Shown here one piece after another: positions 24,012-33,856 of a DNA stretch of 64,000 nucleotides. Position 1 is the first letter of the stretch, and every line of letters begins with the position of its first letter. Source of the DNA: Pascua guehoae (Eukaryota > Basidiomycota > Tremellomycetes > Trichosporonales > Trichosporonaceae); the NCBI GenBank assembly GCA_001600415.1, contig BCJX01000004.1, forward strand, positions 1,945,064 to 2,009,063, given 5' to 3'. The translations under genes and the position numbers were made by a program. The notes beneath the pieces were generated by a model that saw only the letters and a list, made by a program, of their open reading frames with translations, searched no databases and had not been told where the DNA came from.

Positions 24012-26382
24012 ATGAGCACGACCGACCCGCTCCTAGTCCTAGGCACGGACGTATTCCTCCTCGTCCTCGAGCATCTCGACGTGCGCGATCTCGTCGCGTC
24101 AACTGGCGTGAGCACACCCTGGCGCACGTTCATTTCGAACCAACAACGTATCTGGCGGCGGGGATACTTGCGATCCGATGTGGACCCAGGCGAGAAGCGC
24201 AGGCTGAGGGGCGTTCCGTCGACTGATGTAGATTGGAGGCAGTTGTGTACGTCGTGCCTTATTCGTGGTCGTACAATGCCGCTGACGATACAGGCGTGGG
24301 CCACGTTCGGAGCGAGTACGCATGGTCCGTTGGCCGTTTCCGCGTAGAGACCATCACGGCTCCGGCGCTCCCACCGTGCCACTGGGGAGAGAGAGAGTCT
24401 GTCGTTGTCGATAGCGAGGACGACACATTTATCATCGCTGGGGAAGGCAGCGCCAACGGCGTATTCGACCGGACGTCACGCAAGTTGCAGTACAACTTGC
24501 AGCTGCCCGAGGGCTTTGAAGGCTTGGACGATGTGTTACCGATGCACGTTCCGGGGCTTGGGCACTGCCTGTTTGTTGTTGACGACGAGGACACGGATGA
24601 AGACGGGAATGAAACGTACCATGTGCGGCTCTGGATTACACGGCCCGCATGGGACCGGTTTGGTCCCCTTCTCGAGGGATCGGTCACTCTTGCCCCCGAA
24701 TCGTCGACTGAGAACAAGGACAAGAACCCTTATGGCCTCGTGGGGTTCCGCATGCCTCTCCCAGTTGCCGCCGACGATTTCTGGCTCCACGTCGACGATC
24801 CTGATGGCGATCCGTCTCTCATCCTCATCCAGGTCAACGAAGACGACCGCGTCGCGACGTTTGTCACCCTCAGTCGCGAGGGGCGCGAGATTAATACCGT
24901 TCCCCTCAACGTGGACGAGGACGACGATATCTATGTCGTGAGTTGAAACCTAGCTTGTGCTCCCCATCCCATCCCATGCTCATCGCTTTCCAGGACAATG
25001 TCGCGCTCGATGACCACTACTTTTGGTTTGACACGGGTGTCCATCTCCACGTCTATGAGCGTGCGACGTTTACAAAGGTCACTACCCTGTCGTCTACCAG
25101 GCTCCTCGAGGCCTTCGCAGACATCAACCTTCCCCCGCCCTTGACATACTCGTTTGAACTCGAGTCGCCACCCGAGGCGGCCGGCAAGTGCGGCATCTAC
25201 ACCCTCAAGCCGCTGTTCTGCCCAAAGATCCTTGAGACTGAGAGTGGTGGGCCGGCGACGATTGAGCGCGGGGGCTTGACGGCAGAGAAGGAGGAGGTCG
25301 TGGAAGGTTCTGGCGACCCGGACGCAAAAGCAACCGCTGCTGAGCCAGTGACTGAGGGCGAGTCAAGTGCGCCGCGCCCACCGTGCGTCTGTGGCTATCC
25401 CAACGCACCCTACGGACCCGACACTCTAGTCGGCCAGGAGAGGAGCTTGGACGGTGAGATGTCCGCCGAAGGGACAATTCCTCTCCAACACCAAGAAGAG
25501 CTTAGCCGATGGCCTCTGGTCACCGAACACGACGGCGAGACGGACGGTGACGACGACGACCATGAATTCCCGGCTCCCGACTACGATGAGGATTTCGACT
25601 ACACCTCGTCGGAGGACGGTGACGGTTGGGAAACAGAGTTGGGTGGTGAAGAGTGGAGTGATGACGACGACTCGATGGACGACGACTCGATGGCCGAGAC
25701 GGACGATTCAGAGGCCGACATGGCCGGCCGCTTTCACCCCTTTGACTTTTCCGAATTTGTGTAAGTGCCCATACCCTCTGTCACATGCGTTGCTCATTCA
25801 TTAGATGCACATTCGAGGTCGGCGGAGATATGGTCATGAGCACGAATGGCATCCTGTGGATCCTGCGCGACTGGCATGGGTTTCTCGCCGCCGCAGCCAA
25901 GCTTCCCATTAAGGAGCACTTCAAGCTAATCCCGCAACACTCGATCATTATTCACGACGGCGACAAGGAATACTTTGGCTACGACTGCCCACGTAGAGCA
26001 TCGCACCGCAGCCGATTTGCCATTGTTGTCGAGGACGTGAGCACATGCTAATCCTCCCTGTTCCTGGCACAAACTGACCACTGTGCAGGACCCGAATGTG
26101 CTCATTTTCGACACAAAGACGCTCCCCAAACACGCACCCTTTGACAGGTTCAACCCAAGCACGCAACCCCCGCTGCGCGTGCTTGCCATCCACGCCACGG
26201 GCCGGCCGAAGGAAGAGGAGATTGAATTCAACTCTGACGTCTTTGCCATGGACGACCGCCGCGCGTACATTATCAGCGTCGACCCCAACGGCTCGAGGGG
26301 CAAGCCGTGGAGTGAGTTTGCGTTGGTGTCATGGGGGGTATCACTGACAGCAGACATTGGGCGGGTGTTTGAGTTTGAGTGA
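24012..26382 (+). CDS. F-box domain protein with acidic region
   Basis: Exons: 24012-24246, 24294-24937, 24994-25760, 25805-26036, 26089-26382 (723 residues). The first 50 residues have an F-box pattern: LLVLGTDVFLLVLEHLDVRDLVAS, followed by VSTPWRTFISNQQRIWRR. This would bind Skp1 and make the protein a substrate receptor of an SCF ubiquitin ligase. The body has no repeat type I recognise; it has regularly spaced hydrophobic/DD motifs (VVDSEDDTFIIAG, LFVVDDEDTDEDG) that could be a divergent beta-propeller. Exon 3 ends in a very acidic stretch (about 450-545). A possible last intron 26312-26353 (GTGAGT...CAG, 42 nt, in frame) would give 709 residues with the same C-terminus. The target is unknown. 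Confidence 0.75.
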
Positions 26383-26820
26383 GGTTGTCGGTGTGTAACT
26401 AGAAGCAGCTGCGCGGAGACGTGTCCTGCATAGAGTAGCAAAGTATACAAGCGTGGTTAAAAATGAATGTCGATCATGCCCAGCTAACTCACTCAACGCC
26501 TTAATCCGTGGCCGCACGGATATATCCAGGATGGTTTACGCATGTCTTCCAGGGGAATTTCGAGTGGGTCGCCCAGTGTATCACTGCCATTCCCACACTC
26601 GGTTGTCGAGATTGATTGAGAAACGTGGACGTTGCTATCGTAGACACTTTCAGTACAGCGACGAGATTGAACGTGGGATCAGTGGTGCGATTGAAAAATG
26701 AGTGGCAGCAGTCATGTCCTAGTGTGTATTGCGAGTTGAATTGGGCGGCGGCGGAAAAGTTAAACATCCATGAAACGCCTCCGGACGCCACATGCCCAGA
26801 AGCGTAGCGCAGCCTCCGTC

Positions 26821-26930
26821 AAAAAGGTCCGTGAAGCGGCGCAGGGATTCCGTGGCATGCTGCTCAGAGGTGCTGCTGAGATGAGCGTTGGGCAGCCCGA
26901 GACACATCTCACCCTGCGACACTCACGTTG
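26821..26930 (+). mobile_element. Diverged copy of a short inverted-repeat element (MITE-like)
   Basis: The blocks GTCCGTGAAGCGGCGCAGGG and later CACCCTGCGACACTCACG correspond, in the same order and orientation, to the two arms of the intact element at 29268-29412, with substitutions. The distal AAAAGG/TATGTGAGG ends are mostly lost. It appears to be an old copy. Confidence 0.6.
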
Positions 26931-27917
26931 CTGCTTGACAGACACTTTAACTGCACACTGTACACGCGCGCGCAAGGGCCATCAAGAATTGATCAACCAT
27001 TGCTTGAGGACACACATGTGCCGAGAACGCACCTTTGGGCAGGGGTTAAACTGGTCCAAGTATGCGGTCGATCTCGCCTTTATGTGTTGCTGAGATTGTT
27101 GCGTTACCATACTCTGACATCCCTAGCATGTAAACCGATAAATGGCTTTTGCACTCACACCTCGGACGGCTTTTACACCCCCTCACCCCCCTGGCAAGCA
27201 CGGACTATGCAACCAATTCAGGGCAAGCGGCTCTCGCTCACAGACAGATCGACAGACCCAGATCTCCGTTACCCCCCACCTTGGACTCGATCGGGATCTC
27301 CAACATCTTCAAGCCGAGTGTCCTAACAATCCGGGCGGATGGACAAGCACGCAAAATTGCATGCCGGGGCGAAGGAGAGTGGCCTGCTGCACAAGAGGGC
27401 GCCTTTATATTACCCATACGCATCGGGTCCAAACACGTGTCGAAAGCCTTGTCACGAGGAGGACCCACCGTGGGCCGAGCCATGTGGGGTGTGGGACAAG
27501 ACGTAATCCTCTGTAAACCCGAGCCACCAACGGGCGTTTGCTTTCAACCAGGAACCGATTGCGGGGCACGAGCCGACCAAAGTGGCTGGCCCGGCCGCAC
27601 GTCCGTCGGGCCAGGCCTGCCGGCTTGCCACACGCCCAGTGGAAGCCGGCAGCCTCCCCTTGGCCCCCCCGCACACTGCCGCGAAACCCTCACCAGAAGC
27701 CCCCCAATTTAGATTCACAATCTCGGGTTCGCAAGCCACAACCACGACGCCACAACCCGCCACATTCCACGACGCCACATGCCACATGTCACAGGCACGT
27801 TGGGGGGGAAAAGGTAAAAGAGGTTCCGGGGATTGGGCCGGGGGTGAAACACGCTCGAGCTCTTCTGTTTCTGGCGGGTCACCTAGCCTATGGTAGTGGT
27901 CTGTTATGAGAGGCGGG

Positions 27918-27920
<3 letters not shown>

Positions 27921-27950
<30 letters not shown>
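27921..27950. repeat. (GT)15 microsatellite
   Basis: Fifteen uninterrupted GT dinucleotides. Confidence 0.97.
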
Positions 27951-27954
<4 letters not shown>

Positions 27955-28342
27955 GTTGGATGGGCGTGTTTGAAGATCGACCTCTGTCATGGTGATGCTT
28001 ACCCAGTGGCGAACGAGAGTCTGGCGGTTGCAAAAGGCCGCAAGGTGCGTCATTTCGGATGAAAAGGCCGATAGATAGATCGGGGCAGTCGTGGGGCTTG
28101 ATGGAGTGTGTAAAGGGTGGGGTTTTGGTTGGATCTTGGGATTCTGGGCCTGGTACTGTAGAACTGGAGCTGGGAACTGCAACTCGAGGTACCTTGGGCA
28201 CGGACCAGGGCCTCGCCAACCTCGGACTCACCAGGACCGTGGCACGTCCAGACGGCGTGAAGACGGAATGAGAAATGGCGCAGGGTGAGACTGGCAGATT
28301 CTTGCAAGGTGTGCACGTCTGCAGCAGCTCTACATCTGCGTT

Positions 28343-28390
28343 CCTCGGCATCCCTGCGCCTTTCTCGTTCCTCTACGACACCCTCTGTAC
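28343..28390 (-). mobile_element. Fragment of the MITE-like element
   Basis: The 18-bp block CCTCGGCATCCCTGCGCC is identical to the internal-left-arm block (minus orientation) of the elements at 28408-28532 and 29268-29412. The sequence after it is only weakly similar. Probably a remnant. Confidence 0.45.
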
Positions 28391-28407
28391 ATCAAAGGCC
28401 AGGAGGT

Positions 28408-28532
28408 ATAGTATGTGAGAAAAGGTTCGTGAGGGGCGCAGGGTAACACTGTCTCTCTCTGCCGAGCTTGTAATACCAGCAGCGGTGAAGAGATGCTTGC
28501 CTCGGCATCCCTGCGCCCATCACGACACTGTA
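28408..28532 (-). mobile_element. MITE-like element, inverted copy with one damaged end
   Basis: This is the reverse complement of the element at 29268-29412 over nearly its whole length: ATAGTATGTGAGAAAAGG, TTCGTGAGGGGCGCAGGG, the interior with CTGTCTCTCTCTGCCGAGCT, and CCTCGGCATCCCTGCGCC. About 15 bp of the second terminal arm, around the AACCTTTTCC block, are missing, so one inverted repeat is incomplete. No coding capacity. Confidence 0.8.
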
Positions 28533-28920
28533 CTTTGTAAGCCAGCCCCAATGACCAGTGTCCTCGATGGTGGTCGACATATTATCCTCTTCCGCCACTG
28601 TACCTCACCACCTATCCTGGGCTGGCGCGGCCGTGCCATCTGGTACAGTAGCAGAGCGCCACTGGTCTCAGCCGCACACTTACTCACGGGATACAGGCCG
28701 CGCACGGTGTACTCATGGCGATCGATAGGGGAGCATTGTGCCATCTTGGGCCGTGCCATCTTGGGCCCAGATGCGGCCCTGGCTCAGTGTCCCCCGCACC
28801 ACGGTCCGCTACCGACCCCCATCGCGCAGCATGTCAGCGGCGTCCCCGGGGCCAGTGATCTGGCAGCCCGAGAGACTGTAGGGTCATGGGCGCGCCACGA
28901 CCTGCATATATCCCGGGGAC

Positions 28921-29262
28921 GAGGCCTGCGGGGCGGACTGGGGTGAGGCTGCACGGTAGACGCGGGTCTGAGCGCCAAGGGTCTGGACAAGGACACCAGG
29001 CTGCAGAGGACTCGCAAACAGAGGAGCGGCTGAATGGCTTTCCCCCAAGTCGCGCCATCAGCGCGGGGTGTTGCATGCACCAATGAAGACTGGGTTTACA
29101 GACGGACAAGGCCTGCGGGGCGGACTGGGGTGAGGCCGCACGGTGGACACCGATATGGGCGCCACGGGTCTGGACAAGGACACAAGACTGAGGCGACTCG
29201 CAAACAAGCTGCAGAGGGGCGGCTGAATGGCTTTCCCCAAGTCGCGCCATCAGCACATGGGG
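28921..29262 (+). repeat. Two-unit direct duplication, period about 187 bp
   Basis: The block beginning GGCCTGCGGGGCGGACTGGG at 28923 recurs at 29110. Similarity continues through GGTCTGGACAAGGACAC and GGCTGAATGGCTTTCCCC to CGCGCCATCAGC (ends about 29064 and 29252), with scattered substitutions and small indels. A third, short partial copy is visible at about 29414-29456 (CTCCAATGAAGCC...GGTATACAGACC...ACTGGGGTGAG), on the far side of the intact MITE-like element. Confidence 0.85.
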
Positions 29263-29267
29263 GTGCT

Positions 29268-29412
29268 ATACTGTATGTGAGGGAAAAGGTTCGTGATGCG
29301 GCGCAGGGATGCCGAGGCATGCCTCTCTTCACCTCTGCTGGCATTACGAGCTCGGCAGAGAGAGACAGTGTCACCCTGCGCCCCTCACGAACCTTTTCCT
29401 CACATACTGTAT
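29268..29412 (+). mobile_element. Intact MITE-like inverted-repeat element (145 bp)
   Basis: The left end starts ATACTGTATGTGAGGG followed by AAAAGGTTCGTGATGCGGCGCAGGG. The right end, read in reverse complement, is ATACAGTATGTGAGG then AAAAGGTTCGTGAGGGGCGCAGGG, giving terminal inverted repeats of about 40 bp with few mismatches. The 60-bp interior has no open frame. The bases GCT stand immediately outside both ends (29265-29267 and 29413-29415) and may be a 3-bp target-site duplication. The flanks match the neighbouring 187-bp repeat unit, so the element appears to have inserted into one copy of that repeat. Four related copies lie within 2.6 kb. Confidence 0.85.
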
Positions 29413-29585
29413 GCTCCAATGAAGCCAAGCCTGGGTATACAGACCCACTGGGGTGAGCAAATATCAATGCCCCGTCGCGTCCGTTGCAGCACTTGTCGAC
29501 TGCACACACTTGCACTCGTCGCGAGACTACTACCCCCGGAAACGCGTATCTGGTACTGGTACTTGTCCCGCGTCCACGGCCGACC

Positions 29586-32548
29586 ATGACCAAGTTGTCC
29601 CACCACGACCACGACCAGGAGGACCACGCGCCCCTCCTCGGCGGAGCCGACGTCGAGGCCGGATACCGCCCCTCGGCGCTCGACCGCCTCGCCAAGAACC
29701 CCCGCCGGCGGTGTGGCCCGTGAGTACACCTGCCCATTGGATTGTTGATGATTGTTGACATGCCTGCTCCCGTCCCAGCGCGCTCCCCCGATGGATCGTC
29801 TTTGTCACTGCCGCCATCGCATTCTTCCTCCTCGGCCTCGCGGTCCACCCGCCCATGCGCTCGGCCGCCGCGGTCCTCGTGACGAACCCCAACCTCGACG
29901 AGGCCGTCAGGGTGCGCGTCCTCAAGAGTCTCCTCGAGGAGCGGTATCCGTTTGTGTGAGTTGTTCGGGGCACACGCTCTGGGTACTTGGTCAAATCGCG
30001 CGCGACCGTACACGTACGGGGAAGTAATTGAGATTTCCAGTACTGTTTTCGGGTTCTGGTTCTGGTTCTGGTTCTGGTTCATGTGGATGGTCTGTCGGCC
30101 TTGCCACTTGGCAGACCTCTGATCCACACTTTCGGGGTCGACGAGGACTAGTCACTCACACCCACACACACATACTACACCATGTCGCACCTACCTCTTC
30201 CTAGCCGCAACGTGCAAGAGGTACGGCACGACTTAGGTTGTGGCACTCGTCCAAGTGGACAAGTATCTTGTCGATCAGCGACTGTCTCTACACAACTAGA
30301 TTGTCACCGAGACTTGTCCGATTGCCCTGCCCCGCTTGCCTTTCACATACATTCCACCGATCTTGGTGGTAGTGACCACTGGCGAGTTACTGTAACATGG
30401 ACACCTCGTCCCGCCCCACCTGACCAAACTACTCCACACAACCAGATTGTCAAGGATACTCGACAGATCATCTCCCCCACCCCGCTTAGTTTAATGGTCC
30501 AGGAGCTCACACCTCAGCGGACAGGAGGTGATTATTGGCCAATACAATGCCCAGTCCCTTGACCGCCTCGCGTCGTGTCTTGAGCAGCACTCGTGCACGC
30601 CTGCAGAGCAGAATGTCGTCTTGGCGCAAAGTCACCATTTTCGTAAGTACAGTTATCGCCCTCGTACATGCTGGCACGTCAAGCGTTTTTACTTTTCTTT
30701 TTCCTCTTCTTTTTTTCTATTCATTCTGGGTCTAAATCCTTCTTGAAGGTACTCCTTGGGGGTGCTGAAAGAGGGTGCTCGCGGAGATTGCACCTATCCC
30801 CAGATCCTCGCTCGGGGATACGAGATCCGTCTCATTCATGACAAGTGTGCCAGCAGATGGCGTATACATACCCGAACCACACTACAACGCGCGGTACCCC
30901 CCATGGGTACACAGTCGCTCACACCGCAGGCTACGCCGAGTTGGGCAGAGTGGGCGGAGAAGACGTGTGGGCGCGGTCGATGCTGCGCTCCCTGCGTGCT
31001 CTCAACTACACGCTTGTTTTCACCAAGGGCCCGCTGGACACGCTCATGGTCCACCAGGAGATTGGCGACAAGGTGCGCGCCATCCTGTGGGAGGGCAAAA
31101 ACTACAAAGACTGCGTCGCGCGCAACGAGACAAACTACAAGGAGTTTGAGGCCGAGGACAGGGAGATAGACCCGAACGGGCAGCCGGGCATCAAGCGGTG
31201 CATGCAGACTGCCGCTTTCCCCGAGGGCATTCCGCTGTGGAAGAGCTTTGTCTTCCACTTTTGGACTGGCGACATGAGCAGCCTGTGCCCCAAGTGGACT
31301 CTCTCTCCAGAGGACTATGGGAGCCATAGCACAGGTTCAGGGCGCGAGGACAGCCAGTATATCGGTGAGTTTCTACAGTGACCAAACAGATGTAAATGCT
31401 CTGCAATAATGTCTCCCAGGGGTCGGGCTGACAAACCATCAGGCTACTCGATTGAACCGCGATGCATGGCCGAACCCATGTTTAGCCAACGCGAGCACCG
31501 CGCATTGATCCTCGGCAAGGTGTTGGGTGTGTTCAAGGAGCCCCTGAACCAATATCCAGGCATGCTCGCCGAGGCGCGCGACGCGGTCCCGCCCGTCCTC
31601 GATGCCGAGGGCAACCAAGTGCCGTTCCAGCTCATCTCGACGGCTGGGAATAAGGGCGACAAGATCGCCGAGCCCGGATTGACGACACTCGGCAGGCAGC
31701 CACAGCTTGCGTGGACGCAGATTCTGGGGCGTAGCAAGTTTCTTCTCGGTATTGGTTCGCCAGTACTCTCCCCGTCACGTGCGTGTGCCTGTTCCCGCAG
31801 TAACAGACGGCCGACAATGTGAGAAAGGGTAACGAACGCTGACGTGCTGCAGCGTACGATGCCTTGTGTATCGGCGTGCCCTTTATCAACGTGTGAGTCA
31901 CAACACGGCTCGTAGCGACCGGTCTAACCTGCAAAGCATCGTCAACTGGAAAGAGGACGATCCAGACAACCGTGACTACTGGCACACACAGACGGACGCG
32001 CTCAAGCACGAAGAGGAGCCATATGTATACCACGTCGTGAGTCTTGACGGGCGGCAACACTGCCCTCGATGATCATCAAGAGGTGCACCCACCAGTACAG
32101 TGCTAATCCAAACAGCGAGCGAAAGACAAGCAAGGATTAATCGATGCCATGACCCGCGCTGCCGCGACACCCACTGGGCGATACGTTCGTGAGTGCAAGA
32201 CCGTAAGGGGGCTGCGTGGCCGGGTGCCGAGGCGGCGATGACGCACCAGCCATCCCCATCCCTCCCCATTGTCATGACGCCCAGCTAACCCGCCCCCCAG
32301 CGCCAAAAATGCGCGAGGAAGCAGTCCGCGAGCGTGTCCGCCTCCTGGTCGAGTCTGACTGGCTGGCCGCAGCGGGCCGGTGCGTCGAGAAGAACCACAA
32401 AGATGACCCCAAGGTGAGTCGTCTTTCGCGTCCTATTTACCACTGGGCACAATGGCGTACGGAACTGACAGGCCAGTACCAGTATATCGTGGAGGAGGCT
32501 GCCAGGGTCGCCAACGCGACTGCGTGGACGAATGTGCAGGGGGTATAG
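29586..32548 (+). CDS. GT18-family glycosyltransferase (MGAT5-like domain), type II membrane protein
   Basis: Model: 29586-29719, 29779-29955, 30518-30642, 30930-31364, 31443-31778, 31853-31892, 31937-32036, 32116-32188, 32301-32413, 32477-32548 (534 residues). A short cytosolic N-terminus is followed by one membrane anchor (WIVFVTAAIAFFLLGLAV, about 50-67), typical of a Golgi enzyme. The luminal part shows AQSLDRLASCLEQHSC, then SHHF joined to RYAELGRVGGEDVWARS, then SFVFHFWTGD and KWTLSPEDY, IGYSIEPRC, LGIGSPVLSPSPYDALCIGVPFIN and PYVYHV. These blocks are what I know from fungal GT18 proteins, related to N-acetylglucosaminyltransferase V. The donor or acceptor in fungi is not established from this sequence. 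Exons 1-2 and 5-10 are firm. Exon 3 could start at 30503 instead, and introns 2 (562 nt) and 3 (287 nt) are much longer than others here. Confidence 0.75.
30052..30080. repeat. GGTTCT hexanucleotide repeat
   Basis: Nearly five tandem GGTTCT units lie inside the long second intron of the GT18 gene model. Confidence 0.93.
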
Positions 32549-33856
32549 AGATTTTCTGGGGGGTAAATGACCGCCGCTTTGTAGATAGGGTGCCATGTAG
32601 ACTGGGCAAGGTGGAGATTGTAGAATGGCAGCACGGCATGGACATGATAGATTCGCGGGCGCCCAAAGAGGGCGACGAGGTTGTCTGGACAGTATCCCGA
32701 CTTGAGGCTATGCAGAATCCCCTTCGCTGGCGTGGTGGATCTCAGCAACCAATGTCAGTGTCGTGGTGTCAAGAAGGACATGATTCGATACCACTGCGTG
32801 CAGATTCTCTGCATAGGAGACCACTTTGTTTAGGGCTCGTCAGCTCGTCTAAGTCAGCTCTCAGTTCGCTGGTTGACCGGAGTGTAGCTCTCAGTTCGCT
32901 GGTTGACCGGAGTGTAGCTCTCAGTTCGCTGGTTGACAGGGCGTGTCCTCCCCATATGTAACCCTGCTAACCGCCACTCTGCGGCCGACTTGCAGGCCAG
33001 GGCCCTGTGAATACCTGTGCCACTACAGTACGTCCCAACACAAGGAGGCAAAACGGATGAGTACCCGGTGGAGGTGATGAACTGAGCATTGGCCAGATCG
33101 CCAGTCACCACCAAGTGGCAGCAACGGCGCCGCTGCTGCGTGGTTCGTACCACGGTGTATCCCCTGTCCCGCTCCCATTCGCGCGTGCACCTGCTGGGCA
33201 GATGCTCAGATAGCTCACCACTAGCACCCACTGCTGTCCCACCGGAACCAGGGAGTTGTTCTGAAACCTGTGCACGGACGTGCGTGCGTGAGGAATTGCA
33301 ATACCCGCAATTGAGTGTTACCCAGAAGCATGTATGGCTGTGGTCAGGTGTGCGGGAAGCTCAGAGGTTAGCGGGGGTGGCCTGGCCAACATATTGCACC
33401 GATCGTCTGCATTGGTATCCGCTGCGGGGAGCAAGAGCCCTTACTGAAGTTGGGACTTTCGGGTTGTCGCTTCGAAGGGACACTGCCTGGGTTGAGAATG
33501 TATCGTTGCCGACAGGATGAGTATGTCTGAGTATCAAGGACTTTGCTTCACAGATACTGTACTCGTTCTCCGAGAACGACAGAGGACGAGTGAGCAGGGA
33601 TGAGGACAAGAACGACAAACATGCACGTCGGCTCCGTCGTTTGGTGTATGTTGGTGTGTTGAGTGGAGGATGACTCGACTCAGGAACAAGTATGATGGCA
33701 GTTGGTTGTTCCTGCCGAGCATGGGGTGGTCAGGAGGTCACACGGGCGCTAGAGCGCACATGCACATAAACCTGTCTCGACACGCGGCCTCGCCACCAAC
33801 TCCCATTTGGTCGTTTGCAACTCATTCATTCATTCGCGTGCACTCTGTCACTCGCC
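32549..33856. other. Intergenic region
   Basis: No gene is supported. It holds the GT18 3' end, a 30-bp tandem repeat (listed separately) and the promoter of the zinc-finger/UIM gene. The last bases before 33857 contain CATTCATTCATTC. Confidence 0.45.
32856..32940 (+). repeat. 30-bp tandem repeat, three units
   Basis: Unit AGCTCTCAGTTCGCTGGTTG plus ACCGGAGTGT, with two perfect copies and a third that diverges in its last bases. Confidence 0.95.

Larger units (their letters stand above)
26383..29585. other. Repeat-rich intergenic region
   Basis: About 3.2 kb without a supported gene. It contains one intact and several degenerate copies of a short inverted-repeat element, a (GT)n microsatellite and a 187-bp-period duplication, all listed separately. 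Open frames in it overlap on both strands and have no domain. It also holds the F-box 3' end and the promoter of the GT18 gene. Confidence 0.5.

Noticed and set aside
30756..30906. Coding-looking strings in two frames (LARGYEIRLIHDK and GVYIPEPHYNARYP) upstream of the main GT18 exon, first read as frameshifted coding sequence
   Set aside because: Splicing from SHHF at 30642 directly to 30930 restores the GT18 motif with normal spacing and consistent phase; the strings then fall inside an intron.
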